Below are positions 5,551-5,571 of a DNA stretch of 5,571 nucleotides, one piece after another (position 1 is the stretch's first letter; the number at the start of each line of letters is the position of its first letter). This DNA is from Deltaproteobacteria bacterium. GTDB taxonomy: Bacteria > Bdellovibrionota > O2-12-FULL-43-9 > JACQJE01. The notes beneath the pieces were generated by a model. That model searched no databases, was not told the origin of the DNA, and saw only the letters and a list, made by a program, of their open reading frames with translations. Where the stretch lies: positions 1 to 5,571 of the forward strand of contig JACQJE010000153.1 in assembly GCA_016205125.1 (NCBI GenBank). The letters are read 5' to 3'. The translations under genes were made by a program, and so were the position numbers.

Positions 5551-5571
5551 ATTTCTCCGACAGACTCCTAG
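5551..5571 (-). repeat. Right terminal inverted repeat of the MITE-like element
   Basis: Read on the minus strand this is CTAGGAGTCTGTCG then GAGAAAT, the inverted partner of 5370-5393. The terminal CTAG occupies 5568-5571, the last four bases of the window, so the flank beyond it cannot be seen. Confidence 0.78.

Larger units (their letters stand above)
5370..5571. mobile_element. MITE-like non-autonomous element upstream of ccmE
   Basis: The roughly 202-bp segment begins and ends with matching inverted termini. The left end reads CTAGGAGCCTGTCG, then TCGGAGAAAT. The right end, read on the opposite strand, is CTAGGAGTCTGTCG, then GAGAAAT. They differ by one substitution and a 3-nt TCG duplication. 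Both ends carry CTAG, which could be a 4-bp target duplication or part of the termini. Inside are two strong hairpins and a weaker long-range pairing (GAGGGGTGAA at 5431-5440 with TTTCACCCTC at 5485-5494). No credible protein is encoded. The 'GAG-C/T-CTGTCG' terminus resembles the ends of IS5- or IS1182-type elements as I remember them, which would make this a non-autonomous derivative; that link is inference. The element appears complete, ending exactly at the last base of the window. Confidence 0.75.

Overview
The window is the early part of a cytochrome c maturation (Ccm, System I) operon, read entirely from the minus strand, from about 5335 down to the left edge. In transcription order the genes are ccmE, ccmF, a ccmH variant, a very short CcmI-like gene, an unrecognised membrane-anchored gene, ccmA, and the first two thirds of ccmB, which runs off the left edge. 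The first six genes overlap their neighbours by 4 or 8 nt, and ccmB begins 10 nt after ccmA, so this is one polycistronic, translationally coupled unit. ccmC, ccmD and a ccmG-type thioredoxin are not in the window; they may lie beyond position 1 or elsewhere.

The organism is a Gram-negative-type bacterium making c-type cytochromes, but not a classical alpha- or gammaproteobacterial type. CcmE carries a Cys in a CxxxY motif where the usual haem-binding His would be. CcmH has a CxCGC...CxHxxC cluster instead of LRCxxC. CcmI is reduced to one membrane helix plus a short helical tail, without TPRs. The order E-F-H-I-(extra gene)-A-B also differs from E. coli ABCDEFGH. These traits fit Desulfobacterota ('deltaproteobacteria'), Acidobacteriota or a related candidate phylum. 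That placement is inference and no closer assignment is justified.

How the genes should work together: CcmA (ATPase) and CcmB (membrane subunit), with the unseen CcmC/D, load haem onto CcmE and release it. CcmE carries haem to CcmF, which with CcmH and the CcmI-like protein ligates it to the CxxCH motif of apocytochromes outside the cytoplasmic membrane. The extra gene between ccmI-like and ccmA encodes a predicted exported beta-sandwich protein with one C-terminal membrane anchor; its position makes it a candidate accessory maturation factor.

Right edge: 5370-5571 is a roughly 202-bp non-coding element with imperfect terminal inverted repeats, a CTAG at each end and two internal GC-rich hairpins. 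It looks like a complete MITE and sits only about 34 bp upstream of the ccmE start, so the operon promoter must lie in the 34-bp gap, inside the element, or beyond it. A second, smaller palindromic sequence lies in frame in the N-terminal coding part of ccmH.
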